This document shows, one piece after another, positions 44,691 through 53,533 of a DNA stretch of 64,000 nucleotides. The stretch is taken from the NCBI GenBank assembly GCA_026004215.1, contig BPIR01000003.1:500879-564878 (forward strand). Direction: 5' to 3'. Numbering within the stretch: position 1 is the stretch's first letter; the number at the start of each line of letters is the position of its first letter. This stretch comes from Candidatus Binatia bacterium (GTDB lineage: Bacteria > Desulfobacterota > Binatia > HRBIN30). The translations under genes and the position numbers were made by a program. The notes under the pieces are model-generated. The model did no database searches, had not been told where the DNA came from, and saw only the letters and a program-made list of their open reading frames with translations.

Positions 44691-45224
44691 ATGGAAATAC
44701 TTCGAGTTAGCAAGCTCGGAATGGCGCTGGTGACGGTAGTTATGGGTATTGGCCTGCAGTTACCAGCGCCGACGTTGCTGGCTGGAAAAACGCTGCCCCG
44801 TGGGGTCGGTAAAAAGGCTGCGGTAGGTAAGTTTCGCAATGCCCCAGAGCGGCTGGTTGTGCGGGCGTCATGGTATGGAGAGAAGTTCCACGGGCGACCT
44901 GCAGCGAACGGGAAGAGCTTTGATGCATCGGCCCACACCGCGGCGCACCGTTCTTTCCAATTGGGAACCAAACTCGAGGTGACGAACCCGCGGAACGGGA
45001 AGAAAGTCATTGTGGAGGTAACCGATCGGGGCCCGTTTGTGCCAGGGCGAGACTTGGATTTGTCTTACGGGGCAGCTCGGGAACTCGGTATTGTGCGGGC
45101 CGGAGTGGCAAAGGTGCACATCAGAGTCATAGACGCGGCAGACCTTGCGGCGGGAGAGCCGATCGTAATTGCGTCCACTGCGGAGGGCAGTGCGGGAGCA
45201 TGGCCACGGGCAATCGTCCGGTAA
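44691..45224 (+). CDS. RlpA-like double-psi beta-barrel protein
   Basis: A 177-residue exported protein (signal peptide in the first ~31 residues). The DPBB domain reads VRASWYGEKFHGRPAANGKSFD, AAHRSFQLGTKLEVTNPRNGK and VEVTDRGPFVPGRDLDLSYGAA, matching RlpA, whose members bind or cleave peptidoglycan lacking stem peptides. The C-terminal SPOR domain of classical RlpA is absent, and no lipobox Cys is present. The gene lies behind a c-di-AMP riboswitch, tying it to osmotic or cell-wall homeostasis. It overlaps the universal stress protein gene by 25 bases. Confidence 0.9.
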   Translation: MEILRVSKLGMALVTVVMGIGLQLPAPTLLAGKTLPRGVGKKAAVGKFRNAPERLVVRASWYGEKFHGRPAANGKSFDASAHTAAHRSFQLGTKLEVTNPRNGKKVIVEVTDRGPFVPGRDLDLSYGAARELGIVRAGVAKVHIRVIDAADLAAGEPIVIASTAEGSAGAWPRAIVR

Positions 45225-45709
45225 AGTCGGTACGGCCTCTTCAACTAGAAGGGACCATTGAGCGTATTTTGGTGGCCACCGATTTGTCCCCCGTGGGCAA
45301 TCGAGCGGTGGAATACGCACGCATGCTGGCAGACGGACTCGGAGCTAACGTATTTGTCGTACACGTCGTGCCGCCGGTTTTGCAGGTCGAAGGCGTGGAT
45401 GCAGCAGCCGTGGCTCGGCAGGGTGAGGCTTGGGCACGGCAGCAGCTTGCGAATATCGACATTGATCCAGGTTGTATCACGATTGTTCACGGACCAGTTG
45501 TAGATTCGATCGCGAAAGAGGCTCGAAGGCGGCGCGCTGATGTGGTGGTGGTAGGATCTCGGGGCCTGGGGGGCTGGAAGAAATGGGTGCTCGGCAGTGT
45601 CGCTCAAAGTTTGTTGCAAAGCGCACCCTGCCCGGTGCTCGTCGTGCCAAAGGGGATACGGCTTGCGAAGACGCGGCCATTGCGAGGCCGCCGCGGGGCT
45701 TCGAAGTGA
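45200..45709 (+). CDS. universal stress protein (UspA family)
   Basis: A 169-residue single-domain Usp: RILVATDLSPVGNRAVEYARMLA at the start, DVVVVGSRGLGGWKKWVLGSVAQSLL near the end (the ATP-binding G-x2-G-x9-G-S pattern) and CPVLVVPKG. About 15 N-terminal and 15 basic C-terminal residues are extra. The ATG at 45200 lies inside the 3' end of the RlpA-like gene, so the riboswitch probably also influences this gene. Confidence 0.92.
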   Translation: MATGNRPVKSVRPLQLEGTIERILVATDLSPVGNRAVEYARMLADGLGANVFVVHVVPPVLQVEGVDAAAVARQGEAWARQQLANIDIDPGCITIVHGPVVDSIAKEARRRRADVVVVGSRGLGGWKKWVLGSVAQSLLQSAPCPVLVVPKGIRLAKTRPLRGRRGASK

Positions 45710-45720
45710 GCAGTGATTAG

Positions 45721-45752
45721 CGCAAGGCCAGCAAGGCCTTGCGGATCATTTT
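45721..45752. terminator. bidirectional hairpin between converging genes
   Basis: CGCAAGGC (45721-45728) pairs with GCCTTGCG (45736-45743), followed by a short ATTTT on the plus strand. It lies between the stops of the universal stress protein gene and the converging hypothetical gene. Confidence 0.5.
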
Positions 45753-46138
45753 GCTCGATGTTTCCTGCGGTCGCGCCTGCGCTCTCGTAAAGCGCCGCTC
45801 AAGCGGCGAATACGGTGTCCCAGAGCCGCGATCAAAGACCAGTCTGGTCCGCTGAGTGGCCATTTTTCCGGCCGTCGTTCCGTTGCACGGGATAAGACGC
45901 GAGAAAGGGCGCGCCCGGCGGATGCGAGGTTTACCAGCACGGAGCGCAAGTTTTGCGCTCGTTGCAATTTGACGGTGGGCGACTGAAAGCGCGGCCGACG
46001 ACGGCCGGTAGGACTGAGGACTTCAACGAGTTGCTGGTGCAGTTCGACGAGCCGCTTGACGTTGCTTTGCACCGCCCGAGCGCTCAACTCGGCCACCTCA
46101 TCCATGCGATTTTTGGATTTCTTTTCGTCGGGAAGCAC
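45746..46138 (-). CDS. small basic helical protein of unknown function
   Basis: About 130 residues, mostly helix, with a hydrophilic N-terminus (KKSKNRMDEVAELSARAVQSNVKRLVELHQQLVEVL) that recalls phasin-like or coiled-coil proteins, and a very Arg-rich C-terminus (RRLSGALRERRRDRRKHR) that could bind nucleic acid. No signal peptide or membrane segment. The start is a GTG at 46138 with AGAGGG upstream; an ATG at 46105 is the alternative. Function unknown. Confidence 0.45.
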   Translation of the reverse strand: MLPDEKKSKNRMDEVAELSARAVQSNVKRLVELHQQLVEVLSPTGRRRPRFQSPTVKLQRAQNLRSVLVNLASAGRALSRVLSRATERRPEKWPLSGPDWSLIAALGHRIRRLSGALRERRRDRRKHRAK

Positions 46139-46257
46139 GCGCGGACCCTCTTAGGGAGAGAGAAGTAAACTGTCGAGACCAAGGTGCGAGAATTCCTTTG
46201 CGGCAGTGCAGAATTAGAGTTGACCAGACGGACCCATGAGGCGATAAGACACGCGCT

Positions 46258-48849
46258 GTGTGTTCTGCGGGTGTGGGTTGGGCTACGGAGAGGAGCCGTC
46301 AAATCGGCGGTGCGATTCTGGTTTTTCTCGTCCTGCACGTGGCTCCTGCACTGTTTGCTGAAGACCTGTGCGACGTTCGTAGCGCTGGAATCCGAAAGGC
46401 GGCATTTGAACAGTGCTTGTTTGCTGGGTCCGACCCGGTTGTGTTGGCGCTCGACCGAAACAAGGACGGCAGAGTGACCGTTGCCGACTACGTGTGGGAG
46501 GTCAACCAGCGCATTCTCGCTGAATTGGGTCCGCGCGTAATCTACGTGGGTATAGCGGGCGCGGACGGCACGGTGATTTCTCCCATCGGCGAGGAAGGTG
46601 GTGTGCCCGTATTTCAGAGACCAGGTGGCAGCGGCTTTCATCTCGTCATTGAAGCCGCCCCCGGAGGGTCGGGACGGCCGGTTGGGGGTAACGTGGTTGC
46701 CGTCGCGCCACCCGGAGCGGAGCGGCCCGACCTACAGATCGCTTTTAGCCGACCACTCGGCAGCGGTGACGCTGCTGTTTGCGAAGATGGTGTGCCTCCG
46801 ATCGATCCGCCCGATTTTGGGGACGACCCTCGTCTCACGGCCATTTTTCAGGACGCGAGCTGTGGTTTTGGGGTGGCTCTGGGAGAGCCTCGTGCGTGCA
46901 CGATCGATGAGTTCGGCCGCCCGCGTTTCGTCTTCGCCGGTCTCACGACGGTGCAGTTCTGCGCACTGATTGACGCTTCGCGCGCCTTTCCGTTGGGCGA
47001 TACCTTGCTGACCGTCCGGGTTCGGGACGTGGGTGGACACTTGGGTCCGCCCGCCCAAATGCTCTTACGTATCGGCGCCGTACCCGTTTCGACACTGACA
47101 CGTTCGCCCACGCCTACACCTACGCCTACGGCGCTGCCGAGCACTCCCACACCAACGCGGACGGCTACCCTGACGATGGTCGCGCGCAGCTTCACGCCGA
47201 CGCGCACACCGACCCCACAAAGTACCACGCGACCAGAACCAACTCCAACGCAGACGTTCTCTGCGCGTCCTACGTCCACGCGCACCTTCTCGCCCATCGC
47301 GACCCGGTCGCCAACTGTGACAAGAACTCTTACCCGGTCGGTGTCGCCGACGCCAACGCCGACGCGCTCTCCCTCGTCCACTGAGTTACCACCCACAAGT
47401 GCCGCAACGTCTTCGGTTAGTCCGACACGTACGCCGTCTCCGACCGTCTCGAATCCGGCCGTTACGAGATCACCTACGCGGACGGTCTCCGCATCCCCGA
47501 CAGGGACTCCCACGTGGTCTCCGACTCGAACCTCGACCCAGGTTGCGACAACGGCGAGCTCGACACCTTTGCAGTCCTTGTCTCCGACACCCACCGCCAC
47601 TAGGCAACCAGTGACTGTGACAGCGACTCCCACAGCCACTTCCACTGTCACGCCCACGGTCACTCCTCGAACACCTGTGCCAAGAGCGACTTGGTCGGCA
47701 ACTGCGACGCCACCCGCGACAGCGACTTGGACGGTGCCGCCGTCGCGCTCTCCTACCCGCACAAACTCACCCTTGAGCACTCCGACCCCGACGCAGACTC
47801 AACAAGCGACGTTGACGCCCACCGCGAGTCCTCTTCCAACCCTAACTCGCACGCCGCGGTTTACGTTGACCCGCACGTTCTCGCCGAGTCCGACTGGTAC
47901 ACCCGAGCCTTCTAGTTCCCCTACAGCAACTCGATCCTTTACGGCCAGCGCAACGGCATCTTACACCCGCACGGTGACGGCCACTCGGAGCCCGACAAAT
48001 TCGCCTACGCCCACTGCAAGTGCCACCTGGACAGTGACTCGGTCGCCGACTGCGACCCCTTCACCCTCTTCCACGCCCTCGCGTACCCGTACGTACACGG
48101 CGACGCGCTCCCCCACTCAAACAGGAACGCCAACCGCGACGCCTTCGGTCACCCCGACACGATCGCCTTCATTGAGCCCGACACCGACGACCACACGCAC
48201 GGTTACCCGCACTCCGACTGTGACCTTGACGCCGAGCCCGTCAGTGCCCCCGGAGCCGGTGATCACTTTTCTCGGTTTGACGAGAGCAGACGATCGTCTT
48301 GTCTCTCCCACCACGCTTTTACCGGATGGGACCCCAGTATTCGACCGTCCTGCCGGGTGGGGGTTTTCGCTGGTGATCGAAGCTCGGCCCGGAGGTGCGA
48401 ACACGCCAGTCGGATTGCGCACCTTTCAGTGGGATCCTTCGCGCCCGGACGTGTTGCCCGATTTGGCAGTAATTGCCTCTCAGGTGCTGGGTAACGGTTC
48501 CTCCACTGTTTGTGACGATACTCCCCCGCTGCTCGGAGGGGTGCCGGCGTGGGTTGGAGGGCTGGATCTTCCTGGTTCCCAGGAGCTTGCGGACACAATC
48601 AACGATCTTGCGTGCCGCTTCAAGGATGGCACCGGGCAGCCGCGCGGCCGCAATGCCAACGAAGCGTGCACATTGTTCGATGATGGCCAGTATCGCTTTG
48701 CGGGACCGGGGAGCACTGTCCAGTTCTGTGGTTTCGTGGATGAGTCAATTGCATTCCCAGGGGGAACGGAAAGCCGGTTGACCGTACGCGTTCGCGACGA
48801 GGCCGGGCGTTGGAGCGTGCCGCGCAGCCTATTGATCCGAATTCGCTGA
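46258..48849 (+). CDS. secreted protein with two related Cys-rich domains joined by a long Ser/Thr/Pro linker
   Basis: An 863-residue exported protein. After a signal peptide (about residues 16-34) there is one EF-hand-like loop (DRNKDGRVTVADYV, about 66-79). Two homologous beta-rich domains lie at about 93-275 and 672-863: both share G-x-PVF-x-RP, LVIEA-x-PGG, four matching Cys (for example VQFCALID and VQFCGFVD) and an LTVRVRD segment near the end. Between them is a linker of about 390 residues almost wholly Thr, Pro, Ser, Ala and Arg, probably an extended and possibly glycosylated spacer. The start is a GTG and uncertain. The family is not recognised. Confidence 0.7.
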   Translation: MCSAGVGWATERSRQIGGAILVFLVLHVAPALFAEDLCDVRSAGIRKAAFEQCLFAGSDPVVLALDRNKDGRVTVADYVWEVNQRILAELGPRVIYVGIAGADGTVISPIGEEGGVPVFQRPGGSGFHLVIEAAPGGSGRPVGGNVVAVAPPGAERPDLQIAFSRPLGSGDAAVCEDGVPPIDPPDFGDDPRLTAIFQDASCGFGVALGEPRACTIDEFGRPRFVFAGLTTVQFCALIDASRAFPLGDTLLTVRVRDVGGHLGPPAQMLLRIGAVPVSTLTRSPTPTPTPTALPSTPTPTRTATLTMVARSFTPTRTPTPQSTTRPEPTPTQTFSARPTSTRTFSPIATRSPTVTRTLTRSVSPTPTPTRSPSSTELPPTSAATSSVSPTRTPSPTVSNPAVTRSPTRTVSASPTGTPTWSPTRTSTQVATTASSTPLQSLSPTPTATRQPVTVTATPTATSTVTPTVTPRTPVPRATWSATATPPATATWTVPPSRSPTRTNSPLSTPTPTQTQQATLTPTASPLPTLTRTPRFTLTRTFSPSPTGTPEPSSSPTATRSFTASATASYTRTVTATRSPTNSPTPTASATWTVTRSPTATPSPSSTPSRTRTYTATRSPTQTGTPTATPSVTPTRSPSLSPTPTTTRTVTRTPTVTLTPSPSVPPEPVITFLGLTRADDRLVSPTTLLPDGTPVFDRPAGWGFSLVIEARPGGANTPVGLRTFQWDPSRPDVLPDLAVIASQVLGNGSSTVCDDTPPLLGGVPAWVGGLDLPGSQELADTINDLACRFKDGTGQPRGRNANEACTLFDDGQYRFAGPGSTVQFCGFVDESIAFPGGTESRLTVRVRDEAGRWSVPRSLLIRIR
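47095..48245 (+). repeat. low-complexity Thr/Pro/Ser-coding tract
   Basis: About 1.15 kb of imperfect, quasi-periodic sequence built on CC-AC-C triplets (for example CCGACTCC, CCCACG, ACGCGC), which encodes the linker of the surrounding gene. The units vary freely at third positions, so selection appears to act on amino acid composition rather than DNA repeats. Confidence 0.75.
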
Positions 48850-48970
48850 CCGATAGGCTTCGGCGGGCGGGTGGCCGTGGCAGAGTTCTCACGAAGCTGC
48901 GTCGCGAGGCAGCGTCTAGGGTACCGGCCGACGTCCGGAGACCGCCCCTGGGGATCCTAACGCGCCCGGT

Positions 48971-49981
48971 TCACGGCACAGTCCAAATATCGCCTTGCCG
49001 TAAGAGGGCGTCCAGTTTCGGTGGACGGCGCGTCTTAGCCGTTTGGATCTGCTGGTTCACAACCTCCTCGTAAGTGGCACGCGCGACAGCGCGGAAGACA
49101 CCGATGGGTGTGGGAAAATCTGGGGGGCCCATTTGACTCAATAGAAACGCAAGCCCGGGGTCCGTTTCGTCGTGGACAAGCAGGTCCGAGGTGCTCACCC
49201 CGTTCCCCAGTTCAACCACCTCGAGCGTTCCATTGCGCATCCGAATGCCTTTGTTGCGCTGGCTTCCGAACACCAGGGGTTTCCCATGCTCGAGCACCAA
49301 TTGAGTGTCGCTTTTCGTGTCTTTGTCCGTCAGTGAAGCAAAGGCACCGTCGTTAAAAATGTTGCAGTTCTGAAGGATTTCGACAAAGGCCGTCCCTTTG
49401 TGTTGGTACGCGCGCAGGAGAATGTCCTGCAAGTGCTTGGCCTCGACATCGATGCTTCTAGCGACAAACGTCGCTTGTGCGCCCAAAGCTACGGAGATCG
49501 GGTTGAAAGGAAAGTCAGCCGAACCGTACGGTGTGGATTTAGTGATCTTTCCTTGCTCCGATGTCGGCGAATACTGCCCCTTGGTGAGGCCGTAGATTCG
49601 GTTATTGAAAAGCAGGATATTTACGTCCACGTTACGCCGCAGGATGTGGATTAAGTGATTGCCTCCGATGGAGAGTCCATCTCCGTCGCCGGTCACCACC
49701 CATACGGAGAGCTCCGGGCGAGTCATTTTTAGCCCGGAAGCTATGGCGGGGGCCCGGCCGTGGATCGAGTGGAACCCATACGTGTTCATGTAATAGGGGA
49801 ACCGGCTAGAACAGCCGATGCCGGAAATGAACACGATGTTCTCGCGGGGAACCCCGAGTTCCGGCATCACCTTTTGAACCTGCGCCAAAATAGCGTAGTC
49901 GCCACAACCGGGGCACCAGCGGACATCTTGGTCCGTTACAAAGTCTTTTCTCGTCAACTTCGGCGATGCTGCGATGGGCAT
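48971..49981 (-). CDS. korB: 2-oxoacid:ferredoxin oxidoreductase, beta subunit
   Basis: A 336-residue thiamine-diphosphate subunit: WCPGCGDYAILAQVQ near the N-terminus, the metal and diphosphate site VVTGDGDGLSIGGNHLIHILRRN followed by LLFNNRIYGLTKGQYSPTS, and FVEILQNCNIFNDG. It is of the longer KorB type that acts with a two-domain alpha subunit on 2-oxoglutarate or a related 2-oxoacid and reduces ferredoxin. It lies three bases after the korA stop, so they form an operon. The cluster Cys beyond CPGC are few. Confidence 0.92.
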   Translation of the reverse strand: MPIAASPKLTRKDFVTDQDVRWCPGCGDYAILAQVQKVMPELGVPRENIVFISGIGCSSRFPYYMNTYGFHSIHGRAPAIASGLKMTRPELSVWVVTGDGDGLSIGGNHLIHILRRNVDVNILLFNNRIYGLTKGQYSPTSEQGKITKSTPYGSADFPFNPISVALGAQATFVARSIDVEAKHLQDILLRAYQHKGTAFVEILQNCNIFNDGAFASLTDKDTKSDTQLVLEHGKPLVFGSQRNKGIRMRNGTLEVVELGNGVSTSDLLVHDETDPGLAFLLSQMGPPDFPTPIGVFRAVARATYEEVVNQQIQTAKTRRPPKLDALLRQGDIWTVP

Positions 49982-49984
49982 GAT

Positions 49985-51856
49985 CTATAAGTCCTCCAAC
50001 AATTGATCGATACGACGGGAAATTTCCGCCTCTTTGAAGGGTACCCCTTGCACCTTGTTGAGGCCGACTGCGTCCACAAGATATTCGGCACGCAGAACCT
50101 TCACCAGTTGGCCGAGATTCATTTCCGGCACGAGCACTTTTCCGAATCGACGAAGCACCTGTTCCAAGTCGGGCGGGAGCGGGTTGAGGTACCGCAGGTG
50201 CAAGTGAGCGACGGCTTTCCCTTGTGCCTGTGCTCGGCGCACGGCCGCCTCGATCGGGCCGAACGTACTTCCCCAGCCCACCACGAGGAGATCGCCCGTC
50301 TCCGGACCCAGAACTCGAGTGGGTGGAATCTCGCGCGCAACGCCGGCGATCTTCCGTGCACGGATTCGTACCATCTGCTCGTGGTTCATGGGGGCGTAGC
50401 TCACATTGCCGGTCACATGCTCCTTCTCGAGCCCACCAATCCGGTGTTCCAGCCCTGGTGTGCCCGGGATGACCCACGGACGCGATAGTGTCACCGGGTC
50501 CCGCAGGTACGGGAAGTATCCGTTCGGGTCGGTCCGAAACTCCACGGGGATATCGGGGAGCTGCTCCAGATCCGGAAGCCGCCAGGGCTCGGCGCCGTTG
50601 GCCAGGTATCCGTCGGAAAGCACAATCACCGGCGTCATGTACTTGACCGCAATCCGAACGGCTTCAATGGCGATCGAGAAACAGTCAGCCGGGGTCGCTG
50701 GTGCGAGCACGACCACAGGGGACTCGCTGTTACGGCCATATAACGCCATGAGCAAATCGGCTTGTTCCGCTTTCGTGGGGAGGCCGGTACTCGGTCCGCC
50801 ACGTTGGATGTCACAAATTACGAGCGGCAGTTCCACGCTCACGGCGAGATTGATGGTCTCGGCCTTTAAACACATCCCAGGTCCGCTCGTGGTTGTTACT
50901 GCGATGGCTCCTCCGAAGGCGGCTCCAAGTGCGGCTCCAATGCCTGCAATCTCATCTTCCGCTTGGAACGTGTAGACATCGAACTCTTTGAGAGCGGCGA
51001 GTTCATGCAGGATGTCGCTGGCAGGGGTGATGGGGTAGCTCCCGAGGAACAGAGGCCGACCCGCTTTGTGGGCGGCAACTACGAGGCCGAGTGCAAGCGC
51101 ACTGTTTCCCGTAATGTTCCGATACGTTCCAGGTTCGAGGCGTGCTGGTTTTACCTCGAAGGCGCTCGCAAACAGCTCCGAAGTCTCGCCAAAATGAAAG
51201 CCGGCTTGAAGCACGCGTTGGTTGGCTTCGACGAGCTCCGGGCGTTTTTGGAATCGCTCGGCGATCCACTTCCGGGTTGGTTCGATGGGCCGTTGGAAAA
51301 GCCAGGAAACAAGCCCCAAGGCAAAAAAGTTCTTGCAACGATTGACGGTCCGGGCCGGCAGGTTCGTGTCTTTGAGCGTCAACGCGGTAAGCTTACTGAT
51401 TTCAATGGGGTATACTTGGTACTTGGCGAGGGATCCGTCTTCGAGCGGATTCGACTGGTAGCCGGCTTTACGAAGGTTCTGTTCGTTGAACTGCTCGCGA
51501 TCAACGATAAGAATCCCGTTCGCCTTGAGGTCGCCAATGTTCATTTTCAGCGCCGCGGGGTTCATGGCGACGAGCACGTCCAAGTCGTCCCCCGGAGTGA
51601 AGATCTCGTGGCTTGCAAAGTTCACTTGGAACCCGGACACGCCGGCAAGCGTACCGGCCGGGGCGCGGATTTCTGCAGGGAAATCGGGCAGGGTGCTCAG
51701 GTCATTACCGGCGATTGCTGACTCGTTGGTGAACTGCATGCCAGCGACTTGCATGCCGTCACCCGAGTCGCCGGCAAACCGAATGACGACATGATCTCTT
51801 TCGACTCGCGGCTTCGGCTCTTGCTTCAAGGCGGGCTCCGCCGGGGGTACAACCAT
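49985..51856 (-). CDS. korA: 2-oxoacid:ferredoxin oxidoreductase, fused gamma-alpha subunit
   Basis: A 623-residue protein with an N-terminal gamma domain (VIRFAGDSGDGMQVAGMQF, about residues 25-210) and the alpha pyrimidine-binding domain (SALALGLVVAAHKAGRPLFLGSYPITPASDILHELA onward, with AVTTTSGPGMCLKAE and VICDIQRGGPSTGLPTK). The fused layout and the partner subunit match KorAB enzymes of aerobic and microaerobic bacteria. The ATG at 51856 has AAGGAGA nine bases upstream. It probably feeds or replaces the 2-oxoglutarate dehydrogenase step; the exact substrate is not decided by sequence. Confidence 0.93.
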   Translation of the reverse strand: MVVPPAEPALKQEPKPRVERDHVVIRFAGDSGDGMQVAGMQFTNESAIAGNDLSTLPDFPAEIRAPAGTLAGVSGFQVNFASHEIFTPGDDLDVLVAMNPAALKMNIGDLKANGILIVDREQFNEQNLRKAGYQSNPLEDGSLAKYQVYPIEISKLTALTLKDTNLPARTVNRCKNFFALGLVSWLFQRPIEPTRKWIAERFQKRPELVEANQRVLQAGFHFGETSELFASAFEVKPARLEPGTYRNITGNSALALGLVVAAHKAGRPLFLGSYPITPASDILHELAALKEFDVYTFQAEDEIAGIGAALGAAFGGAIAVTTTSGPGMCLKAETINLAVSVELPLVICDIQRGGPSTGLPTKAEQADLLMALYGRNSESPVVVLAPATPADCFSIAIEAVRIAVKYMTPVIVLSDGYLANGAEPWRLPDLEQLPDIPVEFRTDPNGYFPYLRDPVTLSRPWVIPGTPGLEHRIGGLEKEHVTGNVSYAPMNHEQMVRIRARKIAGVAREIPPTRVLGPETGDLLVVGWGSTFGPIEAAVRRAQAQGKAVAHLHLRYLNPLPPDLEQVLRRFGKVLVPEMNLGQLVKVLRAEYLVDAVGLNKVQGVPFKEAEISRRIDQLLEDL

Positions 51857-52018
51857 TGGTATCGTTCTCCTTGCTGTTTTCCTTTTACCGATTATTGCGA
51901 TCGTGTCAGTCCCGAGGACACTTTTGTCGCGCAATCCTAGTGAGGGGCGTAAGCCTTTTCAAATGAGCGATGCCTCGCAGTTTCGCCTGTACGCTCGCAA
52001 GAGGGGAGGTCGCAATCG

Positions 52019-53533
52019 TTAGTCTGGGTTCGGGAGCCCTTTTGTACCTACGACGATGCGCAATCTTGGATCCGGTGCCGTGCCGGGGGAGAGATCTACG
52101 GGGCATCCTGCGTGCGCGATCAGTTGGTCCAGCAGGTCACGCCCCTGCGTGCGTAAGTATACGAAGATCTCGTCGGGTACTTCAGCGACAATCTTTGCGG
52201 GTGCCGGTACGATCCGCAGTTCCTGGAGCACGCGGTGAAGAAATTGTCTCACGCGCGCTGACGGGTCGAGCGCTCGATCTGGACACCCACATTGCGGGCA
52301 AGGCACGAGGAATTGCTCGGCTAGAGACAATCTCCTGTATTCCCGCTGCACATGAACCAGAGCGCAGCCGCGATGTCCATGAACCGAAGCGACATAGGGA
52401 TCGTCGCGGCACGAATCCCGCACCAGGCTTGCCAGGCGGGTTTCGGCCTGTGCAGGCCGGGAGTTGGCAAAGTCAATGACGATCGAGCCGGGGATAGCGC
52501 GCAAACGGAGTTGCCGAGCGACGACCTTGGTTGCTTCGGAGTTCAAACTCGACAAGCCGCGAGAGCCTGAAGTGTGGGGAGCTCTGCTCAGCGGCGAGGA
52601 TGCTACTGAACTATTCACGTCAACCACAGTCGCTCCCGCGGTTTTCTCGAAGCGAATGCTGCCGCCGGCGGGCAGTCCAACCTCGGGCTTCAGTGCGTTC
52701 TCGATCTGCTCTTCTACGTTGGAATGAACGAATAAAGCCGCCGGCTTGGCGTGCCGCTCAATGGGGACCGGTCTCCCGTTCGTGAGAGCAGACCAGGTGC
52801 GGCGCACCGCTTCAACGGCGTGCTCGGGTCCATCCACTAGGATCCTGTCGAGAACCGGATGTCCGAGTTCCAGAAAAATCCGAGCGAGCGGATCTGCGGG
52901 CCGGTATACGAGGCCGACCGCCGGCGCCTGCACAACAGCGGCGAATGCGCGACGCCACTGTTCTCGGAGTCGCGCGAGTTCTGCGACAAGATCCGTTTCT
53001 GTTGCGAATGCGCTTCGAATATGAGCGGAAAAGCCGTCGTGCTCTCCCAGCTTGGTGCGCACGGCCTGCGAGATTTTTGCGCGCATGTCGGGGCCGAGCT
53101 GCCATGGCCAGCGGATCTCGGGCGAGCCGGGCCGAAAGGAAAGAAACAAGCCGTCCACACTAATGCGAGAGGACACAAGAGCCCCTTTGTCCTCCCGCGG
53201 GGGCTTTCGAAGTTGCACCAAGAGCTCGAGTCCCTTTTTTAAGTTCCGAGAGACGTAGGTCCACCGATCCGATACTGGAGTGGGTTTCCCTTGAGTCCAA
53301 AGCACAGGGCAATTCGGGAAGAAGCGTGTCTGAAGGAGTGCTTGAATGGGCCCGAGTTCGACAATGGCTCCACCGAGTTCCGGCAAAACCTTCGTCACAC
53401 GGGCCCAAAAGATGTCGCGAAGCCGCCACGGGGCAGGTGAGAGCGGCTCAACCAGAAAATCGACTGCCTGGCCGTTTTCCACCAGCGCTCCGCGAAGTTC
53501 GAAGAAAGAAAAGTCGACGAGAAGTTCTCTCAC
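52019..53533 (-). CDS. rng: ribonuclease E/G family protein
   Basis: A 504-residue Rne/Rng-type nuclease. The N-terminal S1-like part has RDIFWARVTKVLPELGGAIVELG; the catalytic domain keeps both metal-binding Asp, in TVVDVNSS and SIVIDFANS. The stretch before the first Asp reads RFEKTAGA where EQTEAL is usual, so the core is diverged. A CPQCGC motif near residue 422 may bind zinc. Its ATG overlaps the stop of the upstream radical SAM gene (ATGA), the classic neighbourhood of this family with TIGR03960. It probably matures rRNA and degrades mRNA. Confidence 0.88.
   Translation of the reverse strand: MRELLVDFSFFELRGALVENGQAVDFLVEPLSPAPWRLRDIFWARVTKVLPELGGAIVELGPIQALLQTRFFPNCPVLWTQGKPTPVSDRWTYVSRNLKKGLELLVQLRKPPREDKGALVSSRISVDGLFLSFRPGSPEIRWPWQLGPDMRAKISQAVRTKLGEHDGFSAHIRSAFATETDLVAELARLREQWRRAFAAVVQAPAVGLVYRPADPLARIFLELGHPVLDRILVDGPEHAVEAVRRTWSALTNGRPVPIERHAKPAALFVHSNVEEQIENALKPEVGLPAGGSIRFEKTAGATVVDVNSSVASSPLSRAPHTSGSRGLSSLNSEATKVVARQLRLRAIPGSIVIDFANSRPAQAETRLASLVRDSCRDDPYVASVHGHRGCALVHVQREYRRLSLAEQFLVPCPQCGCPDRALDPSARVRQFLHRVLQELRIVPAPAKIVAEVPDEIFVYLRTQGRDLLDQLIAHAGCPVDLSPGTAPDPRLRIVVGTKGLPNPD

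Noticed and set aside
46848..47780. A 310-codon minus-strand frame coding Gly/Val-rich repeats
   Set aside because: It is the complement of the Thr/Pro/Ser-rich linker; the composition follows from the low-complexity DNA.
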